This document shows, one piece after another, positions 14,180 to 22,440 of a DNA stretch of 36,337 nucleotides. The translations under genes were made by a program, and so were the position numbers. Source of the stretch: a virus. Under the pieces are notes generated by a model. The model did not search any database. It worked only from the letters and a program-made list of their open reading frames with translations, and was not told where the DNA came from. The DNA is taken from positions 1-36,337 of IMG/VR virus record IMGVR_UViG_3300006793_000111, one strand, 5' to 3'. Numbering within the stretch: the first letter of the stretch is position 1; each line of letters starts with the position of its first letter.

Positions 14180-14349
14180 TGGATCTTGTATCCTACACAT
14201 ATCTCATCGGTTTTCTAAATTACCATGGTCTATTATCCGCTCACCTAAACGAGTATGCGCAAAAGCGTGTATTTCAAGAGGAACTAGTTAACGCTAAATT
14301 TAGCGAAATTATAAAAGGTGAAACATGGAATACAAGGAAGAATCTTTAA
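14179..14349 (+). CDS. Small protein of unknown function (56 aa)
   Basis: Not recognised. It begins MDLVSYTYLIGFLNYHGLLS, then a charged helical part. Its start overlaps the connector stop by one base, and its last 25 bases overlap the WhiB gene, so it is locked between two genes. The moderately hydrophobic N-terminus is too short for a clear membrane helix. Confidence 0.6.
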   Translation: MDLVSYTYLIGFLNYHGLLSAHLNEYAQKRVFQEELVNAKFSEIIKGETWNTRKNL

Positions 14350-14612
14350 GTAATCTTTTAAGGTTACAAGAACTTTGGTGGCAAGTAGACGCAAACTGTA
14401 ACGACAAGGACGCTGATCTATTTTTTCCAAATCGTGGAGCTTCAACAAGAGAAGCTAAGAAAATTTGTTCTGAATGTACTGTTAAGGAGCATTGTTTAGA
14501 GTATGCTATAGTGAACGCCGAAAAGTTCGGTATTTGGGGTGGACTTTCCGAAAGAGAACGCCGTAAAATAAGAAAAGACCGAGGACTTACAAGGAAACGA
14601 TCTAGTGCCTAG
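14325..14612 (+). CDS. WhiB-family iron-sulfur transcription regulator
   Basis: A 95-residue protein with the complete WhiB signature: C25, then C48-x2-C51-x5-C57, able to hold a [4Fe-4S] cluster. The conserved ELWWQVDANC, DLFFP and AKKICSECTVKEHCLEYA segments are present, followed by the turn GIWGG (69-73) and a basic C-terminus (ERERRKIRKDR) that contacts DNA. WhiB proteins bind sigma factor region 4 and alter promoter choice, sometimes in answer to redox. Phage copies can mimic or block host WhiB proteins. It is placed inside the head-tail connector module, overlapping its neighbours on both sides, with AAGGTG as ribosome binding site. It marks an actinobacterial host. Confidence 0.93.
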   Translation: MEYKEESLSNLLRLQELWWQVDANCNDKDADLFFPNRGASTREAKKICSECTVKEHCLEYAIVNAEKFGIWGGLSERERRKIRKDRGLTRKRSSA

Positions 14613-15138
14613 TAGAAAAATACCATCAGTAGAACAAGCATACGAACTCTTCGATGCAGATCCTTGGCGACCATTATCTGAGTGGGCTGAAGAGTGGGAC
14701 TGTTCACATGAAAGAGTAAGACAACTTAGAGAACAAGCAGGTTTTGATCCTATTTCTAAAATAGATAAAGGTATAGCTATGACTGTTGTAAACAGAATTC
14801 GTAATGGTGAATATTCACTTACAGTTCGTGAACTTTATAAAGATCTACCAATTGGCCTAGAAAAGTTTTTGACATGGATGAAACAAGAACCGTCTATTTA
14901 CTTAGCTGTACTTGAAGCTCAACAATGGGTAGAAAAAGAATCTTGGAACCCACCATCAAAACAATGTGCCAAATGCGGAAATATATTAGCACCCAAAAGT
15001 TTTAACAAAACACAAAAGTATAAAGATGGTTTACAAAAGGTGTGTAAGTACTGTATGAGTAATCCCTCTGAAAAATTGCAAAAAATTAAAGAAAAGCAAA
15101 AAAAGTTACAAGAACTCAAGAACAAGCTAGATAACTGA
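14605..15138 (+). CDS. HTH and zinc-ribbon protein, likely transcription regulator
   Basis: 177 residues starting at GTG 14605, overlapping the WhiB stop by 8 bases. Residues 22-46 (RPLSEWAEEWDCSHERVRQLREQAG) form a helix-turn-helix close to sigma-70 region 4. Residues 121-150 carry C121-x2-C124 and C147-x2-C150 around KSFNKTQKYKDGLQKV, a zinc ribbon as found at the N-terminus of phage HNH/endonuclease VII-like proteins. I do not see the HNH catalytic residues. The end is a charged coiled coil (KIKEKQKKLQELKNKLDN). A WhiB-like protein and a sigma-4-like protein translated together suggest joint control of host RNA polymerase. Confidence 0.65.
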   Translation: MPSRKIPSVEQAYELFDADPWRPLSEWAEEWDCSHERVRQLREQAGFDPISKIDKGIAMTVVNRIRNGEYSLTVRELYKDLPIGLEKFLTWMKQEPSIYLAVLEAQQWVEKESWNPPSKQCAKCGNILAPKSFNKTQKYKDGLQKVCKYCMSNPSEKLQKIKEKQKKLQELKNKLDN

Positions 15139-15168
15139 TTTCACAAATTTTTCTACTAAAGTATTAGT

Positions 15169-15504
15169 ATGTCCTACGATTATCAAGCATATTTAAAAGA
15201 AGATATAACCGTTCAAACAATGTCAACAGGTAGTGTTGATGATAGAGGTTTATATAATTCTGATTGGAGCACTAGTAGTACCGTTAAAGGTCGTCTAGCT
15301 TCTCGTAGTGATTTAGAACAAGAAGGCGAAACTGATCTACAAGTAGGTGAATTCTTTTTATATATACCAGGTAGTACAGTTATAAAAACATCAGATAGAG
15401 TTGCTAAAGGATCAAACTATTTTGACATAATAGGAATAGAAGAAATAAAAGACAGGTACGGAACAGTACCAATTAAAAGACTTAGTCTAAGAAAGAGTTT
15501 CTAG
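15169..15504 (+). CDS. Head closure (stopper) protein
   Basis: A 111-residue, beta-rich protein (ITVQTMSTGSVDDRGLYNSDW, VKGRLASRSDLE, DRVAKGSNYFDIIGIEEIKD) of the size and pattern of SPP1 gp16/HK97 gp7-type head closure proteins that seal the DNA exit. The TAG stop overlaps GTG of the next gene by one base. No Shine-Dalgarno is visible. Assignment rests on pattern, length and gene order. Confidence 0.65.
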   Translation: MSYDYQAYLKEDITVQTMSTGSVDDRGLYNSDWSTSSTVKGRLASRSDLEQEGETDLQVGEFFLYIPGSTVIKTSDRVAKGSNYFDIIGIEEIKDRYGTVPIKRLSLRKSF

Positions 15505-16481
15505 TGGCTTCTTCAGTGGGAAATAAATTTAGAAACATTCTTTACAGTTCTTCTGCTAAAACATTTGCTACAGGTGACTTAATTTCTTTAGACATAATGA
15601 AGTCACCAGCCAATGCTATTCGTCAACCAGCTTTAGCAACAGCAAAAGTTCTAGGTGATATAAGATCAGTTAGACCAGGTGGTCAGGGTTTACCTATGAG
15701 ATTTAGAAGAAGAGTCTCAGGTAGGATTGCAGGTAGAATGGGTCACATCCTAATTCCACAGGGCATGGGTTTTGCTTCTCGTTTGATGAACAAATACTAC
15801 GGTAGATTCTTAACTAAGAAGTTAAACAATTATTTTAATCAAAAAGTAACTTACACATTAAAACTAGACGGTAACAAAATGACTCAAACAACAAAAGCAC
15901 AATTAGCAAAAAATATTAATAGAAATATAAAAACACAAAGTATGAAAGGCAAGCAAGATTTAAAAAATATGGGTGTTAATTTAGAACATTTTAACCCACA
16001 AGAGATACTTACTAAAATACAAAGACAAATGATGGGTGCCTCTGGAAATACAGGTGTTCCAATAGTTACTGGTAATTTAAGGGATTCCATAATAAGTAGA
16101 GGATTTAAGTTTTATGGAAGTGAAGAAGCCATAATTGAAGGTAACTTGACTATAGGTGGTTCCAAAGGTTCCGAAATAGGGGGTAAAGCAGATAAAGCAC
16201 CATACTGGTGGAAAACTGTTTATGGTGGTTATTATGACTTTGCACCAGACAGATTCATACCTGCAAGAAATTTTGCTTGGTTTGGTCTTTCTGTTACTAA
16301 AGGATTGTCACTAGTACCAGCTCTCAAAGGCAAAAAAATACTTGTTGACAATACAAATTTCTCACAAGTTGTGACTGTTACTAAGGGTGCTATGCCTTAT
16401 ATGAACTTTCAACCACCAAGACCTCCAAATGGTTCATTTGAAATAAGTGCTGAGAATAAATTAGAAAGTGAAGGTGAATAA
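15504..16481 (+). CDS. Tail completion / HK97 gp10-like neck protein
   Basis: A 325-residue protein from GTG 15504 (TAGTG overlap with the preceding gene). The C-terminal half has the family pattern: VTGNLRDSIISRG, GSEEAIIEGNLTIG, APYWWKTVYGG and a final FQPPRPP. The N-terminal 130 residues are basic (RFRRRVSGRIAGRMG) and extra compared with ordinary gp10-like proteins of about 150 residues. Position between the stopper and tail terminator agrees with a role in joining the tail. Confidence 0.6.
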   Translation: MASSVGNKFRNILYSSSAKTFATGDLISLDIMKSPANAIRQPALATAKVLGDIRSVRPGGQGLPMRFRRRVSGRIAGRMGHILIPQGMGFASRLMNKYYGRFLTKKLNNYFNQKVTYTLKLDGNKMTQTTKAQLAKNINRNIKTQSMKGKQDLKNMGVNLEHFNPQEILTKIQRQMMGASGNTGVPIVTGNLRDSIISRGFKFYGSEEAIIEGNLTIGGSKGSEIGGKADKAPYWWKTVYGGYYDFAPDRFIPARNFAWFGLSVTKGLSLVPALKGKKILVDNTNFSQVVTVTKGAMPYMNFQPPRPPNGSFEISAENKLESEGE

Positions 16482-16483
16482 CA

Positions 16484-16960
16484 ATGACAGGTTTAGCAAG
16501 TAATAGTAACCTACCACCTGATCCTGAAATTATAGCGAGGGCATGGTGTTTAGAAAAAACTGCTATAACAGATATAGTGGGTACAAGAATAGCAACAAGA
16601 TTACCTCAAAATCCGACTTTACCATTTTTAGTAATTACTAACGGTGGCGGTAATTTATTAGATGCAAGTTCACAAGCAGCTATTAGTCAACAGTCAATGA
16701 TTTTTAATTGCTATGCAGGAAGATGGGGTGGATCAGGATCTAAAGGGGAACCTGATTACACTACAGCAAGTAATTTAGCTCAAGTAGTTTTTAAGGAACT
16801 CTTTATAGAATCTAACGAAAAAGTTACTACTGCTAGCGGTGTAGATGGTTGGATTTATGGTTTTGAAATTCAAACAACGCCTACACGAGTAGAGGAAGCT
16901 GAGACTATGGTTGCTAATTTTGAAGTTGTAGCTCTTATGACTTACAGAGCTTCTGGTTAG
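16484..16960 (+). CDS. Tail terminator protein
   Basis: 158 residues with an alternating helix/strand pattern typical of tail terminators: a start helix (PEIIARAWCLEKTAITDIVG), RIATRLPQNPTLPFLVITNGGG, SMIFNCYAGRW, ASNLAQVVFKELF, and final strands GWIYGFEIQTTPTR and ANFEVVALMTYRA. These proteins cap the tail tube at its correct length and provide the head-binding face. It begins two bases after the previous stop. Gene order (neck, terminator, tube) supports it. Confidence 0.72.
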   Translation: MTGLASNSNLPPDPEIIARAWCLEKTAITDIVGTRIATRLPQNPTLPFLVITNGGGNLLDASSQAAISQQSMIFNCYAGRWGGSGSKGEPDYTTASNLAQVVFKELFIESNEKVTTASGVDGWIYGFEIQTTPTRVEEAETMVANFEVVALMTYRASG

Positions 16961-17017
16961 TTCTTGAATAACACTAATTTGCAAAATAATCATCTAATAT
17001 TATCTTTGAGGTAATTT

Positions 17018-17323
17018 ATGAAAATAAAAGTTAAAGTTAATCCTAATTATCCAGCTGACGCAGTCGGCGATGAGATATTGGGGCTAACCTTTACCAAAAA
17101 TGAATGGACGGAAGTTAATGGGACTGACTGGAAAAGACTCAAAGAATCAACTGGTCGTATGTGGAATGGTGAGCTATCTATACCAATGCTCATCAAAGAA
17201 GGATCAGATTGGGAGATTAAGCCAGTCATTCAGACCGATATTGAGGAAGACAATTCTTCAGTAAACGGCGATGAGGGAGCTGACGACTCTTCAGAAGACT
17301 GGTATAAGTCAGAAGAAGAATAA
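17018..17323 (+). CDS. Small acidic-tailed protein of unknown function (101 aa)
   Basis: Not recognised. It begins MKIKVKVNPNYPADAVGDEI, a beta-rich domain including WTEVNGTDWKRLKESTGRMWNG. The last 35 residues are strongly acidic (EEDNSSVNGDEGADDSSED). A GAGG ribosome binding site lies six bases before the ATG. Placed between tail terminator and tail tube, it may be a minor structural or assembly protein. Confidence 0.65.
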   Translation: MKIKVKVNPNYPADAVGDEILGLTFTKNEWTEVNGTDWKRLKESTGRMWNGELSIPMLIKEGSDWEIKPVIQTDIEEDNSSVNGDEGADDSSEDWYKSEEE

Positions 17324-17335
17324 CTGATCAAAATG

Positions 17336-17353
17336 ATTAGTTGTACAACTAAT
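17336..17353. promoter_or_regulatory. Perfect 18-bp palindrome before the tail tube gene
   Basis: ATTAGTTGTACAACTAAT equals its reverse complement and lies in the 52-base gap before the tail tube gene. It could be an operator or a short hairpin. About 0.1-0.3 such palindromes would be expected by chance in a window of this size and composition, so position is the main support. Confidence 0.4.
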
Positions 17354-17375
17354 AGTAAGTAAGTTAGGAGAATAT

Positions 17376-18020
17376 ATGCCAACGACATATAATACAGCAG
17401 GTACAGTATCGGATGTGCTTATCGGCACAGGCGTACTTTATGTTGCTGCAAAAGGAACAGCTTTTCCTGGTAATTCAGGATCTGACTGGGAAGACAACCC
17501 AAGCGGTTGGTCTGATGTTGGTTTCTCAGAAGACGGCTGGACCCTAGAGTATGATAAAACTTTCGAAGATATCATGGTTGCAGAAGAAATTGATCCAATA
17601 AAATCAGTTAAATCTGCACAAGAGATCAGATTAACTGGTACTCTTGCACAAGCAAGTTTAGCTAATATTAAAGAAGCTTTTGGAGGTGGAACGATCACAG
17701 AAGATCAAACCACTAACTTTGCAGCTGGTTTTGACACATTAGTGCCACCATCAACTGATGGCTTCGTAGAGAAATCACTATTACTAGTAACTGAAGGACC
17801 AGGAGGTTCAATCAGACACCTAGAAATTCCTAGAGCTATAAATGTTGGAGCTTTCTCTATGGCGCAACAAAAAGCACCTCAAAAAGTGCTTCTTGCCACA
17901 GAGTTTAAGATCCTTGCCCCTGATAGTGTTGCTACATCTGTAGGAACAACAGGCGGTAAAAAGAACATTTTTAGAATTGTTGATAACACTAATGCAACAA
18001 CAGAAGGAAGTGTAAACTAA
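17376..18020 (+). CDS. Major tail tube protein
   Basis: 214 residues. It opens GTVSDVLIGTGVLYVAAKGTAFP, then GWSDVGFSEDGWTLEYDKTFEDIMVAEEIDPIKSV, the classical tail-tube pattern in which a strand plus acidic loop interlocks with the next ring. EIRLTGTLAQASLANIKEAFGG and LEIPRAINVG follow. Polymer rings of this protein form the non-contractile tube. It has AGGAG just before the ATG and sits immediately upstream of the tail assembly chaperones, the usual siphovirus order. Confidence 0.82.
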   Translation: MPTTYNTAGTVSDVLIGTGVLYVAAKGTAFPGNSGSDWEDNPSGWSDVGFSEDGWTLEYDKTFEDIMVAEEIDPIKSVKSAQEIRLTGTLAQASLANIKEAFGGGTITEDQTTNFAAGFDTLVPPSTDGFVEKSLLLVTEGPGGSIRHLEIPRAINVGAFSMAQQKAPQKVLLATEFKILAPDSVATSVGTTGGKKNIFRIVDNTNATTEGSVN

Positions 18021-18049
18021 ATTAACTCATAACGATCGGAGGAATAATA

Positions 18050-18400
18050 ATGAGTAAACGATTTAAAGATTTTGATGCTGCACAGGACTCAAAAAACCCT
18101 GAGCCAATCAAGATAAAAGTAAATGGAAATGAATATGAGTTTCCACCATTTTTATCAGCGTCAGTTGTTTTAGAACAATTAACATGGATTGGGGACGATG
18201 GTGCTGTAGCAGCTTCAAATCTTCCAAGATGGTTTGTAACTGTTTTTGGAAAAGAAAATTATAACAAAATCTCAAAAGATGTCCCTTTTCAAAAGCTACA
18301 AGAAATATCACAATGGCTAATGGAACAGTATGGACTTTCTGATACAAATCAAGAATTAGCAGGTGGACTAACTGAGGATGAGGGTGATACCCCAAAATAA
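18050..18400 (+). CDS. Tail assembly chaperone, short form (gpG-like)
   Basis: 116 residues made by normal termination at TAA 18398-18400. It opens with a basic/acidic start, then IKIKVNGNEYEFPPFLSASVVLEQLTWIG, and an acidic C-terminal part. It keeps the tape measure soluble and recruits tube subunits during tail assembly. A GGAGG site precedes the ATG. The last two sense codons lie in a CCCAAAA slippery heptamer, so a minority of ribosomes should continue into the longer form. Confidence 0.78.
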   Translation: MSKRFKDFDAAQDSKNPEPIKIKVNGNEYEFPPFLSASVVLEQLTWIGDDGAVAASNLPRWFVTVFGKENYNKISKDVPFQKLQEISQWLMEQYGLSDTNQELAGGLTEDEGDTPK

Positions 18401-18729
18401 CTTTTAAGGTCACCGATGTCGTTGAGCGGTGGTCTTATGTAGAGTCCGACTTCAACAAAATATATAATATTATTGAGCCTCTTGATCTTGAATGGCGCAA
18501 ATTTTACAGATTACTGAGTACAATGCCTATAGAGAGTTCTTTATTTTTCGCTCCTTATTCAAATGAATATGCAGAGCAACAAGAAGGTCTATCCGAAAAA
18601 TCTGATGATCGAAATTGGTATAAAGAAGAACTTGATACAAAGATGGGCAGAAAGCCTAAACAAAGAACTGCCACATCTATAGAAGAATTAATACAAGACC
18701 AGAATAGGTACGGTATAGGCAAGGAGTAA
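18050..18729 (+). CDS. Tail assembly chaperone, -1 frameshift product (gpGT-like)
   Basis: The -1 frame is open from the slippery site CCCAAAA (18391-18397) to TAA 18727-18729, giving 226 residues. After the shift the protein continues ITFKVTDVVERWSYVESDFN, then KIYNIIEPLDLEWRKFYRLL and a charged tail. The text downstream of the shift has no good start before ATG 18523, and ATG 18523 would leave the conserved-looking first 42 residues untranslated. Frameshifted G/GT chaperones between tail tube and tape measure are a general rule in long-tailed phages. The longer form carries the T domain that binds the tube protein. Confidence 0.82.
18391..18397 (+). promoter_or_regulatory. -1 ribosomal frameshift site CCCAAAA
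   Basis: The zero frame reads C-CCA-AAA followed at once by TAA. Slipping back one base re-pairs both tRNAs (CCC, AAA). It fits the X-XXY-YYZ rule. Confidence 0.82.
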
Positions 18730-18730
18730 A

Positions 18731-21700
18731 ATGGCTTTTGGTAAATCTTTACAAGGTGTAGTAAAGCTAATGATCGGCGCTTCGCCTGATCTATCTCAAC
18801 TAAAAATAGATGCTGATAAAGGCGTAGGTGAGGCTGCAAATCAAATAAAAAAGATGACAGCAATGCACGCTTCAATTGCAGCAGGTGCTTTGATAGGTAT
18901 GGGTACCATTTCTGTAGGTCTTATAAAAGCAGCACAGTCTGCTATAGCTTTTGAAGAATCTTTTGCTGGTATTAGAAAAACTGTTGAAGCTTCTGACGCA
19001 GAATTTGCTAGATTATCAAGTCAAATAAAAGAATTAAGCACAGTTATACCAGTAGGCACAGACGAATTAAACAGAATCGGCGAACTAGGTGGTCAGTTAG
19101 GTATAGCTACTCAAAGTCTTCCTGAATTTATTAAAACAGTTTCCACACTTGCAACGACAACTAACTTAACTGTCGATAATGCTGCCCTTGGTCTTGCTAG
19201 ATTAGATGCTATAGCTCAAACTAACGGTCAAACCTTTGAAAATATGTCTTCTGTAATAGTTGATCTTGGTAACAACTTCGCAGCCACTGAATCAGAGATT
19301 ATGACTACAGTATTAAGAATTGCTCAGGCTGCAGCCCAGGTTGGCGCAACAACAGAAGATGCACTAGCCTTTGCTGCTGCTTTACAAGCTATTGGTGTAC
19401 CAGCTCAAGCTGGTGGTACAGCTGTAGCTCGTGTTTTTCAAGCAATTAATGAAGCTGTTATAACAGGCGGAGAAAGTTTAGAAAAATTTGCAACAATAGC
19501 AGAAGCCTCTGGAAGAGTTACAGCAGATAATTTTGCAGATTCTTTTGGCGCTGATCCAGCTATGGCGGTTGTATCATTTATTGAAGGATTAAATGAACTT
19601 AACAAAGAGGGTGTAAATATAATTCAGTTTTTAGATGATTTAGATCTAAAACAAAGAAGAACAATGCTTTCTATATTAGGTCTTGCAGAAGCAGAAGGCG
19701 TTTTAGCTGATGCTGTAAATACAGCAAGAAATGCTTTTGAAGAAAATAATGCTGCTCTTGATGAAGCCGTAAAAAGATATACTACTACAGCTTCACAGAT
19801 AGAAATAACAAAAAATACTTTTAGTGAATTAGGTATTCAAATTGGTGAGAATCTTATACCAGCATTTAGAGGAATATTAGATACAGTTCAAGAAACAATA
19901 CTTGCTTTTTCTGAAAGTGAAACAGTAGGAAAAAGATTAGCTCAATTATTTATTACTTTAGGCACTGTAGCATCACTTGCCGTAATACAAATTATGAGAT
20001 TAAATGGTGTTTTGACAACCTTAAAAGCTCATCCTATTATGCTCGGTATTACAGCTCTAACTACAGTGTTTACGGCATTCGCAGTATCAGTAGCAAAAGC
20101 AGAAGGTGAAATGATACAGCTACGCAGAAACTTAGATGCGTTTGCTCAAGATGGTAAAGTAACTGAAAATACTATAAAAGCTATATTAGATACAACACTA
20201 GAGTTTGACAAAGTACTATCTGGTTTAAGTTTTGAAGATCGTTTCAATACTGAAAATATGATAGCTGAAGCTATTGTTGGTGGACCTAGCGAACAAAAAG
20301 CTCTTATAGAACATCTCAATACTGTAATTGAATCAAATGAACTAATACTTGAACAAAATAGAATGTATGGAGACCAAGAAGCTGTAATGCAAGCAGCAGT
20401 TGCAATAAAAAGTGCTAAAGATGTTTTAGGAATTATGGAAGAAATCAATGTTGCTATAATTGCTAGAGAAAAATTACAACATCAAAATCTTAGAACGCAA
20501 GCTATGGAAGCGTTAGGTATTAAAAGACTTGCTGAAGAAGGCACTAGAGCTAGAGCTATGCAGGAACAATCAATTATTTTGCATATGCAGCATCAAAAAG
20601 CTGTAGAAGCTGACAAAGAAGCTATGGCTGCATTAAGTGAAGAAATGACAGGTTTAAAATCCATGTTTGAAGCAATTGATGAGGCTGTAGTAGATTCTAC
20701 TGACAGTTTTGTTAGAAGTTTTCAAGCCTTACCTGAAGCTGTAATCCTATCTGCTGATCAAATGGTTGAAAACTTTAGAACAAGGTTTTTACTAACTGAA
20801 ATATTTAAAGCGCAAATTGATGAACTTAAAGCTTTGGGTAATGATGATTTAGCGTTATTTTTTGCTCAGTTAGGTCCTGAATCAGCACCAAACTTGGCGA
20901 ACTTACTTGCAAGTCCAGAAGCCATGGCAGAACTAGAAGCTGGTTTAGAGGCTACTGAAAACACAGTCGTTAAAGGTCTCAAAGATCAGTCAACAAGAAT
21001 TGCAGAAATATTAGGAAACGAATTTGGTTTACGAGGTACGGAATCAGGCATTCAATATATGGATGGTCTTACAGAGGGCTTTAAAGCTGGTGCGCCAAAA
21101 ACAGAAGGTGAACTTTCTAAGAAATTGGAGGGTATCGCTAATATAGCTGACATAATATTTGATACTGGATCACCATCTAAAAGAATGAAAAAACTTGGTA
21201 ACTTCATCATGCTTGGTTTTACTCAAGGTATTCAGCAAGGTTATCCAACTTTAGAAAGAGAATTTAAAGGACAAATGATTGATCTTGTAGATATGATAGA
21301 AAGTAGCGTCAATGACGCAGTTTCTGCTATCTCAGGATCGTTTAGTGATCAGTTTGGTGCTTTTGGTTCTATGAATAATATTACCAAAATGAATAAAGAT
21401 TTAAATAAATTATTAGCAGAACAAACAAAACTGTATCAAGGTAATACAGCAGCTCAAACTAAAGCAATTTTTGAAGCTCAGGAAAGAGTAGATTTTCTTA
21501 CTTTGGCTGTGTCTGAGGGTACAGCTCCTTTATTTGAATTACAAATTGCAGAAGAGGAACTTGCAAAAGCTAAAAGAGCTAATGCTGATGAACAAATAAA
21601 AGTTGCTGAAGATATAGAGTCAATACAAACAAGAATAGCTTCAGGAACATTTAGTGCCGCTAAAGAAGGCTTTGGTTTACTGCAAGCAGGACCTGAAGCT

Positions 21701-22312
21701 GTAACTCAATTTGAAGAAGTAGCAAGAATATTAGGAATTGATGAACAACTTATAAGCAAGATTACTACTAAGTCTTCAGAGCTAGCAAATACTTTAGGAA
21801 CAGACTTTGCTGGTGTTATTAATGATATTTCCCAAGATTATTTTGATTTTAATTTAAAAGTCGAACAAGAAAAAATTACCTTGAATCTTGACACTACTGA
21901 TGCAACTATGACTATGACAGATTGGTTAGAATGGTACACATCTACTATAAATAGTACCAACAATGCTGTAAGTCCATCAGTCTCTACTGGTGGAGGAAGT
22001 CCTAATATACAAATGTATGCAGGTGGTGGAAGAATACCTATGTATGCTAAAGGTGGAACTCTTGGTTCTGGATATGGAATAGTAGGCGAAGCAGGACCAG
22101 AATTAATTCGAGCAATACCAGGTGGCGGTGTGGATATAACACCTATAGGTTCTAAGAGTGCGTCTAGTATTACTATTAGTAATCTAAATGTAAATGTTAC
22201 TGGTGTTCCATCTGATCCAATGCAAGCTAGAAAAGCAGCCATTGCTATAAAGAAAGAACTTTCAAGATTAGATAAAGAAGGACACATAGGAACAGGTATT
22301 AGAGGTAGATAG
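18731..22312 (+). CDS. Tape measure protein
   Basis: 1193 residues, setting tail length by spanning the tube; at about 0.15 nm per residue the tail would be near 180 nm. The N-terminal region (about 70-380) matches the TP901-type tape measure domain (ELSTVIPVGTDELNRIGELGGQLG, LGLARLDAIAQTNG, VGATTEDALAFAAALQAIGVPAQAGGTA). Hydrophobic segments lie near 46-66, 400-425 and 434-457, the kind that may enter the host membrane during DNA entry. Long helical stretches fill the middle. The Gly-rich end (GGGRIPMYAKGGTLGSGYGIVGEAGPELI) is typical of the C-terminus in this family. AAGGAG lies four bases before the ATG, inside the chaperone gene end. Confidence 0.93.
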   Translation: MAFGKSLQGVVKLMIGASPDLSQLKIDADKGVGEAANQIKKMTAMHASIAAGALIGMGTISVGLIKAAQSAIAFEESFAGIRKTVEASDAEFARLSSQIKELSTVIPVGTDELNRIGELGGQLGIATQSLPEFIKTVSTLATTTNLTVDNAALGLARLDAIAQTNGQTFENMSSVIVDLGNNFAATESEIMTTVLRIAQAAAQVGATTEDALAFAAALQAIGVPAQAGGTAVARVFQAINEAVITGGESLEKFATIAEASGRVTADNFADSFGADPAMAVVSFIEGLNELNKEGVNIIQFLDDLDLKQRRTMLSILGLAEAEGVLADAVNTARNAFEENNAALDEAVKRYTTTASQIEITKNTFSELGIQIGENLIPAFRGILDTVQETILAFSESETVGKRLAQLFITLGTVASLAVIQIMRLNGVLTTLKAHPIMLGITALTTVFTAFAVSVAKAEGEMIQLRRNLDAFAQDGKVTENTIKAILDTTLEFDKVLSGLSFEDRFNTENMIAEAIVGGPSEQKALIEHLNTVIESNELILEQNRMYGDQEAVMQAAVAIKSAKDVLGIMEEINVAIIAREKLQHQNLRTQAMEALGIKRLAEEGTRARAMQEQSIILHMQHQKAVEADKEAMAALSEEMTGLKSMFEAIDEAVVDSTDSFVRSFQALPEAVILSADQMVENFRTRFLLTEIFKAQIDELKALGNDDLALFFAQLGPESAPNLANLLASPEAMAELEAGLEATENTVVKGLKDQSTRIAEILGNEFGLRGTESGIQYMDGLTEGFKAGAPKTEGELSKKLEGIANIADIIFDTGSPSKRMKKLGNFIMLGFTQGIQQGYPTLEREFKGQMIDLVDMIESSVNDAVSAISGSFSDQFGAFGSMNNITKMNKDLNKLLAEQTKLYQGNTAAQTKAIFEAQERVDFLTLAVSEGTAPLFELQIAEEELAKAKRANADEQIKVAEDIESIQTRIASGTFSAAKEGFGLLQAGPEAVTQFEEVARILGIDEQLISKITTKSSELANTLGTDFAGVINDISQDYFDFNLKVEQEKITLNLDTTDATMTMTDWLEWYTSTINSTNNAVSPSVSTGGGSPNIQMYAGGGRIPMYAKGGTLGSGYGIVGEAGPELIRAIPGGGVDITPIGSKSASSITISNLNVNVTGVPSDPMQARKAAIAIKKELSRLDKEGHIGTGIRGR

Positions 22313-22440
22313 TGAACAATATTGATAATAAAGAAAAGAATTACTTAAAATCTTGTAAATCAGATTTTAAATGTGGTAATTATTTTTATCATAGTACTTT
22401 TAGATATTGTGAACAATGTAGAGCAAAGGATATGTGTTAA
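22312..22440 (+). CDS. Tiny cysteine-rich protein, zinc-finger-like (42 aa)
   Basis: GTG 22312 overlaps the tape measure stop (TAGTG), and the TAA overlaps the next ATG (TAATG), so the frame is fixed on both sides. Five cysteines (C15, C21, C33, C36, C42) plus H27 in a short basic peptide (SCKSDFKC, YCEQCRAKDMC) suggest one zinc site. I know no family for it. Its position between tape measure and distal tail protein is unusual. Confidence 0.55.
   Translation: MNNIDNKEKNYLKSCKSDFKCGNYFYHSTFRYCEQCRAKDMC

Noticed and set aside
16964-16992. Possible promoter TTGAAT-17-TAATCA before the 17018 gene
   Set aside because: The -10 matches the consensus at only three of six bases, and in AT-rich DNA this is expected by chance.
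18523-18729. Separate 68-codon gene starting at ATG 18523
   Set aside because: The same frame is open back to the CCCAAAA slip site and its upstream part looks like protein, so the frameshift product explains it better.
21838-22287. Minus-strand frame of 149 codons at the tape measure end
   Set aside because: Antisense to the well-supported Gly-rich tape measure C-terminus; proline/isoleucine-rich composition is a shadow effect.
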